NCBI GenBank assembly: GCA_002329285.1
Contig: DCTO01000006.1
Coordinates: 6,068 to 12,174 of the forward strand
DNA: 6,107 nucleotides
Direction: 5' to 3'
Source: Ruminococcaceae bacterium UBA1438
GTDB lineage: Bacteria > Bacillota > Clostridia > Oscillospirales > Acutalibacteraceae
A program made the translations under genes and the position numbers. How positions within the stretch are numbered: position 1 is the first letter of the stretch; every line of letters starts with the position of its first letter. Positions 1 through 6,095 of this stretch are shown one piece after another. The notes under the pieces were generated by a model. The model was not told the origin of the DNA. It searched no databases and worked only from the letters and a program-made list of their open reading frames with translations.

Positions 1-369
1 CTTGCCGGTGCAGCCGTGGCAGATTGCGTCAGCGCCCTCCTTGATTGCAATTTCCGCAAGGCCCTTTGCAATGCAGGGGCGTGCGTGAGATGTGCCGAGA
101 AGATAGGTTTCATAATCAGCGCCCGCTTTAAGACAGGGCCAAATGTAATCCTCAACGTATTCATCCTTGAGGTCAAGCACATAAAGCTTTGAAGCGCCGG
201 TTGCGATTGCCTTTTCCTCAAGTCCGTCAAGCTCCGTGCCCTGGCCAACGTCGCCCGAAACCGCAATAACCTCGCAGTTGTTATAGTTTTCCTTTAACCA
301 GGGGATGATGATTGATGTGTCCAGTCCGCCGCTGTATGCAAGCACAACCTTTTTAATTTCCTTTGCCAT
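1..369 (-). CDS. argG: Argininosuccinate synthase, N-terminal part (runs off left edge)
   Basis: This is the first 123 codons of argininosuccinate synthase, the cytoplasmic enzyme that joins citrulline and aspartate at the cost of ATP (to AMP and PPi) in the penultimate step of arginine synthesis. Visible landmarks are the N-type ATP-pyrophosphatase loop AYSGGLDTS at residues 11-19, GDVGQG about 25 residues later, the LGTSHARP segment, and HGCTGK at residues 118-123, which begins the second family signature (normally continuing GNDQVRFE). The family is usually about 400 residues, so roughly 70% lies outside the window. The start is set by the ATG at 369-367 with GGAGG 8 nt upstream. A small oddity is His in 'TSHARP', where many homologues have a hydrophobic or small residue. 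The gene is divergent from the large secreted-protein gene. A partner argH would be expected beyond the left edge but cannot be seen. Confidence 0.97.
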   Translation of the reverse strand, partial: MAKEIKKVVLAYSGGLDTSIIIPWLKENYNNCEVIAVSGDVGQGTELDGLEEKAIATGASKLYVLDLKDEYVEDYIWPCLKAGADYETYLLGTSHARPCIAKGLAEIAIKEGADAICHGCTGK

Positions 370-377
370 TTTGATTA

Positions 378-382
378 CCTCC
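378..382 (-). promoter_or_regulatory. Shine-Dalgarno of argG
   Basis: Read leftward, GGAGG lies 8 nt before the argG ATG, an ideal spacing that fixes the start codon. Confidence 0.85.
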
Positions 383-433
383 GATATAATATGTATTAAT
401 ATACTTTTGAAGAAAAGTTTTAAACTGCTGACT

Positions 434-462
434 ATTATATATGCCTGCTTTGGCGTAGTCAA
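434..462 (-). promoter_or_regulatory. sigma-A promoter of argG
   Basis: On the minus strand, TTGACT (462-457) is followed by a 17-bp spacer and a perfect TATAAT (439-434). Transcription would start near 427, giving a 5' untranslated region of about 58 nt before the argG ATG at 369. That leader is too short for a T-box, and I see no terminator-like stem in it, so control would most likely act at the DNA level through the palindromes just upstream. Confidence 0.8.
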
Positions 463-473
463 GCAAAATGTAT

Positions 474-497
474 ATTTTTGTATAAACATACAAAAAT
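474..497. promoter_or_regulatory. Candidate ArgR/AhrC operator (ARG box) upstream of argG
   Basis: A perfect inverted repeat has 10-bp arms (ATTTTTGTAT and ATACAAAAAT) around a 4-bp centre. Its core, TGTAT-AAAC-ATACA at 479-492, fits the general ARG-box form TGNAT-N4-ATNCA known for the arginine repressor ArgR/AhrC. It lies 16 bp upstream of the argG -35 hexamer. The match to the pattern is seen directly. Assignment to ArgR is inferred from the pattern plus its position next to an arginine gene. ArgR usually binds boxes in pairs about 3 bp apart, and the neighbouring 18 bp match only in part. Confidence 0.5.
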
Positions 498-501
498 CGT
501 G

Positions 502-518
502 AATATTCAATGAATATT
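502..518. repeat. Palindrome AATATTCA-A-TGAATATT, possible second operator
   Basis: Perfect 8-bp inverted arms surround a single central base. It starts 5 bp after the ARG-box-like palindrome. TGAAT and ATTCA are typical ARG half-sites, but here they are arranged too closely for a standard 14-bp core. It could be a degenerate partner box or the site of another regulator, or chance in an AT-rich region. Confidence 0.35.
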
Positions 519-549
519 ATGTATATTATTGTAATAACAACTTTTGTCC

Positions 550-563
550 ATTTGTAAACAAAT
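550..563. repeat. Palindrome ATTTGT-AA-ACAAAT upstream of rightward promoter
   Basis: A 14-bp inverted repeat with 6-bp arms has its right edge 36 bp upstream of the -35 hexamer of the rightward promoter. It could be an activator or repressor site for the secreted-protein operon. I do not recognise the cognate regulator; the AT-rich context makes chance occurrence possible. Confidence 0.25.
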
Positions 564-599
564 TGTAAATTTTTTCTTGAAATTTTTTGTATTTTCCCG

Positions 600-628
600 T
601 TGACATTAATTATTATATATGCTATATT
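600..628 (+). promoter_or_regulatory. Strong sigma-A promoter for the secreted-protein operon
   Basis: Perfect -35 TTGACA (600-605), a 17-bp spacer and -10 TATATT (623-628) preceded by the extended -10 dinucleotide TG (620-621). The 60 bp upstream are T-rich, as in UP-like elements. Transcription should start near 635, leaving a leader of about 150 nt before the start codon at 788. Near-consensus elements suggest high expression unless it is repressed or attenuated. Confidence 0.8.
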
Positions 629-634
629 TATTTC

Positions 635-770
635 GTAATATTTTAACTAATGGGCTTTTTGCGCCCATTGGCACAGCTGCCGTTTGATTACGCGCCTGTG
701 TTTTCCGCTTTAACGGCGTGGTCAGCACCGTGCGGATAACAAAGCCCGCGTCTTCATTTCGGCAAATTCC
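635..770 (+). promoter_or_regulatory. Structured 5' leader of the large secreted-protein mRNA, class unknown
   Basis: This untranslated stretch is clearly richer in G+C than the AT-rich DNA before it and holds several possible stems. One is a 9-bp hairpin at 647-671 (arms AATGGGC/GCCCATT plus a C-G and a wobble pair). Another pairs CACAG (672-676) with CTGTG (696-700). A third is an outer stem CCGC (705-708)/GCGG (732-735) enclosing ACGG (713-716)/CCGT (728-731). A competing stem pairs the same GCGG (732-735) with CCGC (746-749). The competition for 732-735 is what a switch would look like. I cannot match the leader to a riboswitch class I know, and no terminator with a U-tract follows any stem. 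It could equally be a simple mRNA-stabilising leader. Confidence 0.4.
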
Positions 771-778
771 AAAGGAGG
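771..778 (+). promoter_or_regulatory. Shine-Dalgarno of the large secreted-protein gene
   Basis: AAAGGAGG followed by a 9-nt spacer to the ATG at 788. An ATG at 780 overlaps the site and is out of frame, so 788 is the supported start. Confidence 0.85.
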
Positions 779-787
779 AATGAAAGA

Positions 788-883
788 ATGAAAACATCCA
801 AAAGCAAAAAATTACTGGCAGTTCTGCTTTCAGTATTGATGTTGCTTTCCGCAATCGTCGTTTCGCCTGTTTCGGCCCTTGCT
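788..883 (+). other. Signal peptide of the giant secreted protein
   Basis: Residues 1-32. The n-region is Lys-rich (Lys at 2, 5, 7, 8), the hydrophobic core spans about 9-25, and the c-region SPVSALA ends at Ala32, a good AxA-type signal peptidase I site (L-A before Asp33). There is no lipobox Cys, so it should not be a lipoprotein. Export by the Sec route is expected. Confidence 0.9.
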
Positions 884-3800
884 GATTACGATTATTCTTC
901 ATATTCTGGCGATGAGCTTGAATCAAGAATTGAAGCCGGCATTATGGCGGATTACGAAACCAGAATGAAGGACAGCAATTATTACACCAACCTTGAAAAT
1001 TCATATGAGGCTTGGTACAACCTTTTCGTTGGCTTAATCGGCCATAAATCAGGCTTAAAAACCGATGCAGAGCTGCGCACCCTTGCCGCTGCTCTTGTTA
1101 CTCAGTATAGCAATATGAGTCAGTGGACTCCTTATACAGGTAATGCAACCCCAAGCTTTTCTGCGGATAGCACGGGTTCAAACTATTCATACACCATCGG
1201 CGGCCATACTTACTATAACAATCTGCTTTATTCTCCGCAGGTTGCCGCAGATTCGGGCGATTCAACCACAAACCGCGTTGGCTATATCGATTATGCCGCT
1301 AACGTTGCGGTAAGCTTCTATTATCCTGCACAGACGGTTATGCTTGTTGACGGTATTTCAAACCCCGAAATGCCCGTTGTTGTACGTCCGAGAAAAAATA
1401 CTAGTAACACAAGATATATGTATAAGCTTTCTGTAACGAACACGGATTGGTCCACCTATGGCCCCTGGTATGGCTCAAACGGCACTACACACCGCGACGT
1501 TAACTGGACCTGGGATATGACTCAGAGCGGCACTTTCCTCGGCAATTCAGGCACGGTTTCAACTGCAAACCGTTGTGAGCTTTCAAGAAACTGGTCGGGC
1601 ACAAACTATTTTGCTTCCTTTGCAAATTCGGTTTATTACAGCGGCTCTCTTGGTACTGATTTTACCGTTTCAAGCCCAACTCTCTCAACGGAAACCGCTC
1701 TTACATGGTATAAGAATTCGGGTAACAATCCCGGCGATGAGGCTACCGGTACTATTGATAACGGTAAGGTAACTCTTATTAACTATGAGATTTTGCTTGA
1801 GGCTATGAAGAGCGCTAATATTGACGTTACCGCTTATTCATATACCACGCTGAAGTCTCTCTTCAATGCAGTTGATTCCGCACGTTCCTTTGACCCCAGA
1901 AGCGAGTTTACAAGCGCTACTGCGGACACCGTTGCAACCGCTATCACGAATACGGTTTCATCTCTTTCCGCACAGGTAAGCGCGATCCGCACCGCATATA
2001 ATGCGCTTGATACCACTGGCATTGATTACAGCACTTACAGAACCTTTGCAAACTATATTGCAAATTATAATGCTGCATACACCGGAAATAATGCTGATAA
2101 TTATTATACAGAGGAATCCTATCGCGGCTCAAGCACAACCTTCTATGAGGTTTACGGCGAGGCTTTGGGTATTGCGCAGGAGCTTGTTTCAAACACAGTC
2201 CGTGCAACAAATGCAACCGCAATTAACACAAAGCTTCAAACCGCTATTGATAATCTCGTAACCTCTGTAACATATGTTGATGATACAGAGCTTCAGCAGT
2301 ATTTTGATAATTATGAGCGCGTTTATGCAACTTGGGATAGGTTCTATACCCAGGCTTCCTTCGAAGCATTCCAGGATGCAATAACTGCTGCGCTTGCAAC
2401 TGCTTATAATAATAACAACAGATATTCACCAAAGCTTGAAGATACAGAAACAAACAGGGCGATTATGACTCAGCTTGTTAACGCCTGCGATGATGCTTGG
2501 CCGCTTCAGAGGCTTGACGGCGTTGAGGAAGCTTATGAGGCAACAGGCCTTGTAACCGTTGATCCCGTTATGTATGTTCACGGCACTTATAATGGTTATA
2601 GTGACAGCGAATTCGCTTATATGACAAACGGCGGCTCGCTTAAGTATGTTGCTGACGGCACAGCTGCCGGTGAGATGCAGACCAATGTTTCCATCCCTGC
2701 AGGCAGAACCCTTTCACAGGTTAAGCTCTTTGCAGATGATGCAAACAAAACAGAGATTACCGATGCAACTGTTACGGTTACTGACGGTAAGCTCACCGGT
2801 TCATTCTCTTCAAATAAATATACGGATCTTGATTATGTTAATGCAACTGATTCATTAACAAGATATATCACCGTTGAATTTGTTTTCAGCGACGGTGTTT
2901 ATGAGCAGCATCGCCTTGCAATCAAGCAGAATCCTGTTGCCCAGCACGGTGTTGCTTTTGCAAGAGCTTGGAACGGCTCAACAAGCCCTTATATCCGCGT
3001 AGTTAACTTTGAGGCTGTTGCTCTCGGCTCTTACGGCTCTGTCGAGCCTTACGGCATCACCTTCAGCGAGCTTAACACAAGCTGGACCTCAAGCTCTGCA
3101 AGATACCCGTCTGTTTTAGGCGATTCAAGTGATGGTAACACTTATACCAATGTTACCGAGCACGCAAACTATCCTGCAATGTATGCACCAAATGATACTT
3201 ATGCAGCAAACGGCGATGCGCTTATCACCGGTTTAACAAACAATCAACTTGGCGTTGATAAAAACGTCGGCGCATATGCTTCAATGAATACAGGTACCTC
3301 AATCGGTAATGACACAACTGATGTTGAGCTCACAATGCCGTATGCAACCTATTTCCTTGATATAAGTGATCCAACCGCAGCTGCAAATCAGTTTGGCGTT
3401 GAATACGATACAACAACAAAAACAGCAAGCATTGATGTTTTGATTGCATCGCTCTATAACACTCAGGTTCAGACACAGCCTGTTGAAAAGGTTGTTAACA
3501 CCCTTAATGTTACAAGCGGTAATGCAACCTATGTTAACGATTCGGTTCTTGATACGACAAACTCAATGGTTGCAAGCAGCGGAGAAAGCGGTAATGCAAC
3601 TGTAACCTTCTCACGGGTTTCACGGGCAACAACCCTTTCTGCAACTTACTCAATCGGTTATTACTATAATCAAAGCCTTAGCGGAGCAAGCAGCAATGGT
3701 CCTGTGGAGGCAAAGGCTATCATCAATCTTCCGTTTAGAATTGTTGTAACAGATAAATCAAATCTGCGCTCAATTTATGATGCTGCAGTTGCAGAAGGCC

Positions 3801-5938
3801 TTGATTCCCGTTGCTATGTTGCTTCTTATTGGGATGCTTATGTAAACGCTCTTAACGCTGCAGAGGAATATCTCGGCAACTATCAGGAAACACTCACAAC
3901 TGCACAGGAAAATGCGCTCGGCACAGCAATCACAAATGCAAGAGCAGCGCTTAACACTGATGCGGCTAAAAATACAGACGAGCAAAATCACGTATTCTCA
4001 AGCGCAACGGCAATTGTAACATTAGCTCCAACCTGCGAAAACCAGGGTTACACAACTTACACCTGCGATCGCTGCGGTTACAGCTACACAGACTCTTACA
4101 GAAATGCTTTGACTCACTCCGTTGCTTATCTTTCAAACGGCGATGGCACAACCCACACCACTTATTGTTCAAACGAGGATGAGGTTCAGAGCGGAGCGCT
4201 TGTTCACACAGCGGCTTACACCGAATATACAAACACAACCGATAACTGCGTTGATGCAAACAGCGATAAGGTCTGCGACCTCTGCGGCCAGTCACTCAGA
4301 ACTCCTGCTGATTGGACTGCGTTTGACGCTGCAAAGGCAACTCTCCTCACAGAGCTTGCAAAGGCGAACGCAAACACCAAGAGCTATAATGCAGAAACTC
4401 TTGATTCAATTGCTTCCACAATCGCAAACGATGTTCCTAATTTCACCTCAACAGAGACCGAAAGAAAGGGCATCTTTGAAGAGGATCAGGCAACTGTTGT
4501 TGATCCGCAAACCGCAAAGATAAATGAGGCAATCGCTCTTCTTGCAGCTGACAGTGTTGACAGCAGCACAAAAGCACAGGTTGATGAAAGCCTTTCAAAT
4601 CTTAATGCTGATGCTTATTATGTTGATACCATCAGAACTGCTGTTGCCACAAAGGCAATCACAAGAAATGTAACCATCGGCGGCACGGAATATAAAGGCT
4701 ATGATTACAATGCTTATCTCACAGAGTATCAAACCCAGCTCAACACAAATTATATTCCTTACACCGTTGTTATTGATGCAAACGGCTCATATCAGGCTTT
4801 GAAGAAAGACGGCACATATGAAGCCGCAGCTGCAGGCACCGATGATGATGGCTACATCACCTTCACAAAGCAAAACGGCCAAGCACTTGACACTTTCCGT
4901 TACGGCGATTCAGTAACTGTTTCTATGGATGACGGCAATAATTACGCTTGGAGCGTATATGCTTATTCAAATCAGAGCGGCAGAGACACAGAGCAGATTT
5001 TCAAGTATCTCACAGATGCCGAATCAGTAACCGTGAACGTTCGCGGCAATATGCTCTTCAAGAACGGCGAGCCCGGCGATGAATACACTCACAGAGTTGA
5101 AATCAGGCTTATGCTTGATGGCGTTAAAACCGGCACCGTGCTTGAAACCAGATATATAATGGATGGCGATCCTGTTGATTTTGCAACAGATCCGATTGCG
5201 GTTAACATCGCTTTCTATAATATGGCTGCTAATCCTTACAGTGTTGAGGGCGTGGCAATCGGCGAGGATGATTATATTCCAGATGGCGATTGCATCGTTT
5301 ATGTAAACTACACCGGCTCAAAGGCTGAATATTCCGGCAATATTTATGATTTTGACGGCAATTCACTCGGCACCTGGAGCGGCGCTTATAATGAGCTTGT
5401 AACTCTTAATTATGACGGCGCAGTTGCATTTATCGATGATGACACCATCAGCAACACCGAGCCAACAGTCCTTTGCTATGGCAGCACTTACAGCTTCTAT
5501 GCTTGCGATAACACAAACATCACTGTTATCGAGTATTTGGATGATGTTTTAAGCGCAGAGGTTGCAAGCGTTTGGGCAATTAGCCAGCCTATCGTTCGCG
5601 ATAAGAATGACGGCAAGCAGGTTTATATGGTAGGCTCCTTCGCACTGCCGCAGGGCTGCACCGCAAAAGCTTACGGTATCATCCTTGATGCAAACGGCAC
5701 ATACGGCGAGGGAGAGCTTAATCTTTCCGTTGTAGATAGAGAGGGCGATATATATAACCTTGCTGCAGGCAGAGCGCTTAACACAAGCCAGCGCGGAAAT
5801 CAGTTTGCAATTAATTTCTACAACAACGGCACATTCTATTATAATGCAAATTACGTTGCTTATGTGATTTATACGGATGCAACAGGAATTGAGCATTATG
5901 CTTATTCACCGGTTGTTGTTGATGCAAGCATTTATTAA
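788..5938 (+). CDS. Giant secreted multidomain protein (FIVAR-like and C-x2-C cassettes), function unknown
   Basis: This encodes a 1716-residue exported protein of unknown role, probably extracellular or surface-associated. Residues 1-32 are a signal peptide (Lys-rich start, Leu/Val core, cleavage after ALA). Regions in order: 33-331 aromatic- and Asn-rich, unrecognised; 332-588 mainly helical; 590-988 beta-rich, with NPVAQH at 715-720 and GSYG at 747-750; 989-1060 a FIVAR-like helical module; 1068-1166 two Cys/His cassettes; 1172-1290 helical; 1294-1716 beta-rich, ending in a compact domain from about 1595. I see no catalytic motif, LPxTG sorting signal, C-terminal membrane segment, SLH repeat or dockerin, so the means of surface retention is unknown. 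Helical FIVAR-like modules beside beta domains are usual in adhesin- or glycan-binding proteins of gut Firmicutes; binding is inferred, not shown. The start is set by AAAGGAGG 9 nt upstream. It is followed after 19 nt by a microprotein gene. The frame is open throughout, and the protein ends ...DASIY with TAA. Confidence 0.95.
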   Translation: MKTSKSKKLLAVLLSVLMLLSAIVVSPVSALADYDYSSYSGDELESRIEAGIMADYETRMKDSNYYTNLENSYEAWYNLFVGLIGHKSGLKTDAELRTLAAALVTQYSNMSQWTPYTGNATPSFSADSTGSNYSYTIGGHTYYNNLLYSPQVAADSGDSTTNRVGYIDYAANVAVSFYYPAQTVMLVDGISNPEMPVVVRPRKNTSNTRYMYKLSVTNTDWSTYGPWYGSNGTTHRDVNWTWDMTQSGTFLGNSGTVSTANRCELSRNWSGTNYFASFANSVYYSGSLGTDFTVSSPTLSTETALTWYKNSGNNPGDEATGTIDNGKVTLINYEILLEAMKSANIDVTAYSYTTLKSLFNAVDSARSFDPRSEFTSATADTVATAITNTVSSLSAQVSAIRTAYNALDTTGIDYSTYRTFANYIANYNAAYTGNNADNYYTEESYRGSSTTFYEVYGEALGIAQELVSNTVRATNATAINTKLQTAIDNLVTSVTYVDDTELQQYFDNYERVYATWDRFYTQASFEAFQDAITAALATAYNNNNRYSPKLEDTETNRAIMTQLVNACDDAWPLQRLDGVEEAYEATGLVTVDPVMYVHGTYNGYSDSEFAYMTNGGSLKYVADGTAAGEMQTNVSIPAGRTLSQVKLFADDANKTEITDATVTVTDGKLTGSFSSNKYTDLDYVNATDSLTRYITVEFVFSDGVYEQHRLAIKQNPVAQHGVAFARAWNGSTSPYIRVVNFEAVALGSYGSVEPYGITFSELNTSWTSSSARYPSVLGDSSDGNTYTNVTEHANYPAMYAPNDTYAANGDALITGLTNNQLGVDKNVGAYASMNTGTSIGNDTTDVELTMPYATYFLDISDPTAAANQFGVEYDTTTKTASIDVLIASLYNTQVQTQPVEKVVNTLNVTSGNATYVNDSVLDTTNSMVASSGESGNATVTFSRVSRATTLSATYSIGYYYNQSLSGASSNGPVEAKAIINLPFRIVVTDKSNLRSIYDAAVAEGLDSRCYVASYWDAYVNALNAAEEYLGNYQETLTTAQENALGTAITNARAALNTDAAKNTDEQNHVFSSATAIVTLAPTCENQGYTTYTCDRCGYSYTDSYRNALTHSVAYLSNGDGTTHTTYCSNEDEVQSGALVHTAAYTEYTNTTDNCVDANSDKVCDLCGQSLRTPADWTAFDAAKATLLTELAKANANTKSYNAETLDSIASTIANDVPNFTSTETERKGIFEEDQATVVDPQTAKINEAIALLAADSVDSSTKAQVDESLSNLNADAYYVDTIRTAVATKAITRNVTIGGTEYKGYDYNAYLTEYQTQLNTNYIPYTVVIDANGSYQALKKDGTYEAAAAGTDDDGYITFTKQNGQALDTFRYGDSVTVSMDDGNNYAWSVYAYSNQSGRDTEQIFKYLTDAESVTVNVRGNMLFKNGEPGDEYTHRVEIRLMLDGVKTGTVLETRYIMDGDPVDFATDPIAVNIAFYNMAANPYSVEGVAIGEDDYIPDGDCIVYVNYTGSKAEYSGNIYDFDGNSLGTWSGAYNELVTLNYDGAVAFIDDDTISNTEPTVLCYGSTYSFYACDNTNITVIEYLDDVLSAEVASVWAISQPIVRDKNDGKQVYMVGSFALPQGCTAKAYGIILDANGTYGEGELNLSVVDREGDIYNLAAGRALNTSQRGNQFAINFYNNGTFYYNANYVAYVIYTDATGIEHYAYSPVVVDASIY
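1781..2551 (+). other. Helical segment of the giant protein (residues 332-588)
   Basis: Ala/Leu-rich, heptad-like stretches read as at least two helical bundles: residues 332-497 (with SLSAQVSAIRTAYNALDTTG and a later INTKLQTAIDNLVTS) and 498-588 (beginning DDTELQQYF). The closing pattern 'T..L..AI..L' resembles FIVAR-type modules, but the match is loose and internal repeat boundaries are uncertain. Confidence 0.5.
3752..3967 (+). other. FIVAR-like helical module (residues 989-1060)
   Basis: The segment begins DKSNLRSIYDAAVAEG, has an aromatic 'SYWDAYVNAL' in the middle, and ends TTAQENALGTAITNARAAL. This order (L..a...., then Y....W..Y..AL..A, then T..Q...A...I..A..AL) is the usual shape of FIVAR-type three-helix modules in Gram-positive surface proteins, often found beside carbohydrate-binding domains. 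Assignment is by eye. Confidence 0.65.
3989..4288 (+). other. Two Cys/His zinc-ribbon-like cassettes (residues 1068-1167)
   Basis: Cassette 1 has His1068, Cys1083, Cys1093-x2-Cys1096 and His1110 (core YTCDRCGYSY). Cassette 2 has His1123, Cys1127, His1140, Cys1154 and Cys1163-x2-Cys1166 (core DKVCDLCGQ). The spacing H-x14-C-x9-C-x2-C-x13-H matches a cassette seen repeatedly in large secreted proteins of Clostridia. Metal binding is inferred from ligand spacing; disulfides are an alternative outside the cell. Most of the protein's cysteines are concentrated here. Confidence 0.7.
4301..4657 (+). other. Helical segment after the Cys cassettes (residues 1172-1290)
   Basis: Ala/Lys/Leu-rich sequence begins TPADWTAFDAAKATLLTEL and continues through INEAIALLAAD and ALA-rich turns to about residue 1290. 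It is predicted helical by composition and spacing. It looks like a further, degenerate FIVAR-like or coiled spacer module between the Cys cassettes and the C-terminal beta region. Confidence 0.45.
5570..5935 (+). other. C-terminal beta domain of the giant protein (residues 1595-1716)
   Basis: The sequence alternates short beta strands: MVGSFALPQGCTAKAYG, then GNQFAINF, then a final Tyr-rich pair of strands (YVAYVIYTD ... HYAYSPVVV). The order 'G.f.lP.Gc....Gi ... q F.i ... Y.aYviY.d..G...Y S' resembles an Ig/fibronectin-like terminal domain that I recall at the ends of other large Clostridial secreted proteins. It takes the place where an anchor would usually be. The family name is not known to me. 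Confidence 0.45.
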
Positions 5939-5940
5939 TA

Positions 5941-5947
5941 AAGGAGG
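5941..5947 (+). promoter_or_regulatory. Shine-Dalgarno of the microprotein
   Basis: AAGGAGG starts 2 nt after the stop codon of the large gene. It lies 10 nt from the ATG at 5958 but only 1 nt from an in-frame ATG at 5949, so 5958 is the start used. Its closeness to the upstream stop allows translational coupling. Confidence 0.85.
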
Positions 5948-5957
5948 TATGGATATT

Positions 5958-6095
5958 ATGAAGAATTATTTTGAACCGGAAATGGAAATTCGTAAATATG
6001 CATTGCCTCTGAATGAATTCATCACCACATCAGATCCTGATCAAAATGATCCCGGACTTGATGACGGCACACCGCATGGCGATATTTTCGGCTAA
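5958..6095 (+). CDS. Acidic 45-residue microprotein with YxxPxM and ITTS motifs, unknown function
   Basis: This small gene encodes 45 residues with no Cys, no signal peptide and no membrane segment. By count it has 10 acidic and 3 basic residues. The N-terminal half holds YFEPEM (4-9) and EIRKYALPLNEF, then ITTS (22-25). The C-terminal 20 residues are Asp/Pro/Gly-rich and end GDIFG. I have the impression of similar short proteins with 'Y.kPe.E ... dvITTS' in gut Clostridia, often in several copies and usually called hypothetical; this is recollection, not a search result. It follows the giant secreted gene by 19 nt and has an ideal Shine-Dalgarno, so it is very probably co-transcribed. Tandem stops TAATAA close it. 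Possible roles are a ribosomally made peptide precursor with a leader and an Asp-rich core, or a small partner of the secreted protein. Neither is demonstrated. Confidence 0.85.
   Translation: MKNYFEPEMEIRKYALPLNEFITTSDPDQNDPGLDDGTPHGDIFG

Noticed and set aside
305..502. Plus-strand open frame of 65 codons over argG and its promoter.
   Set aside because: It overlaps argG codons on the other strand and the argG promoter, and it has no Shine-Dalgarno. A shadow frame.
647..671. The 9-bp hairpin with a T-run as a transcription terminator.
   Set aside because: The T-run is in the loop, not after the stem. It lies just downstream of the promoter, and no gene ends here on either strand.
650..739. 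A 29-codon open frame in the leader starting at the ATG at 650, a possible leader peptide.
   Set aside because: No Shine-Dalgarno precedes it, its start lies inside the arm of the 647-671 hairpin, and it has no run of a regulatory amino acid. Probably chance.
606..926. Minus-strand open frame of 106 codons across the leader and gene start.
   Set aside because: It lies antisense to the leader and signal-peptide codons, has no ribosome-binding site and has a basic, low-quality composition. A shadow frame.
4247..4288. Dockerin-like calcium loop (CVDANSDKVCDLCG).
   Set aside because: It lacks the paired Asp/Asn loops and helix pattern of dockerins. The Cys spacing fits the C-x2-C cassette instead.
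1191..4700. Shared 'TIGG..Y' peptide near residue 140 and residue 1297, as a sign of an internal duplication.
   Set aside because: Similarity stops after a few residues and the flanks do not align. Too short to support duplication.
5949..5957. Earlier in-frame ATG for the microprotein, adding three residues.
   Set aside because: It is only 1 nt after AAGGAGG, too close for initiation; the ATG at 5958 has a 10-nt spacing.
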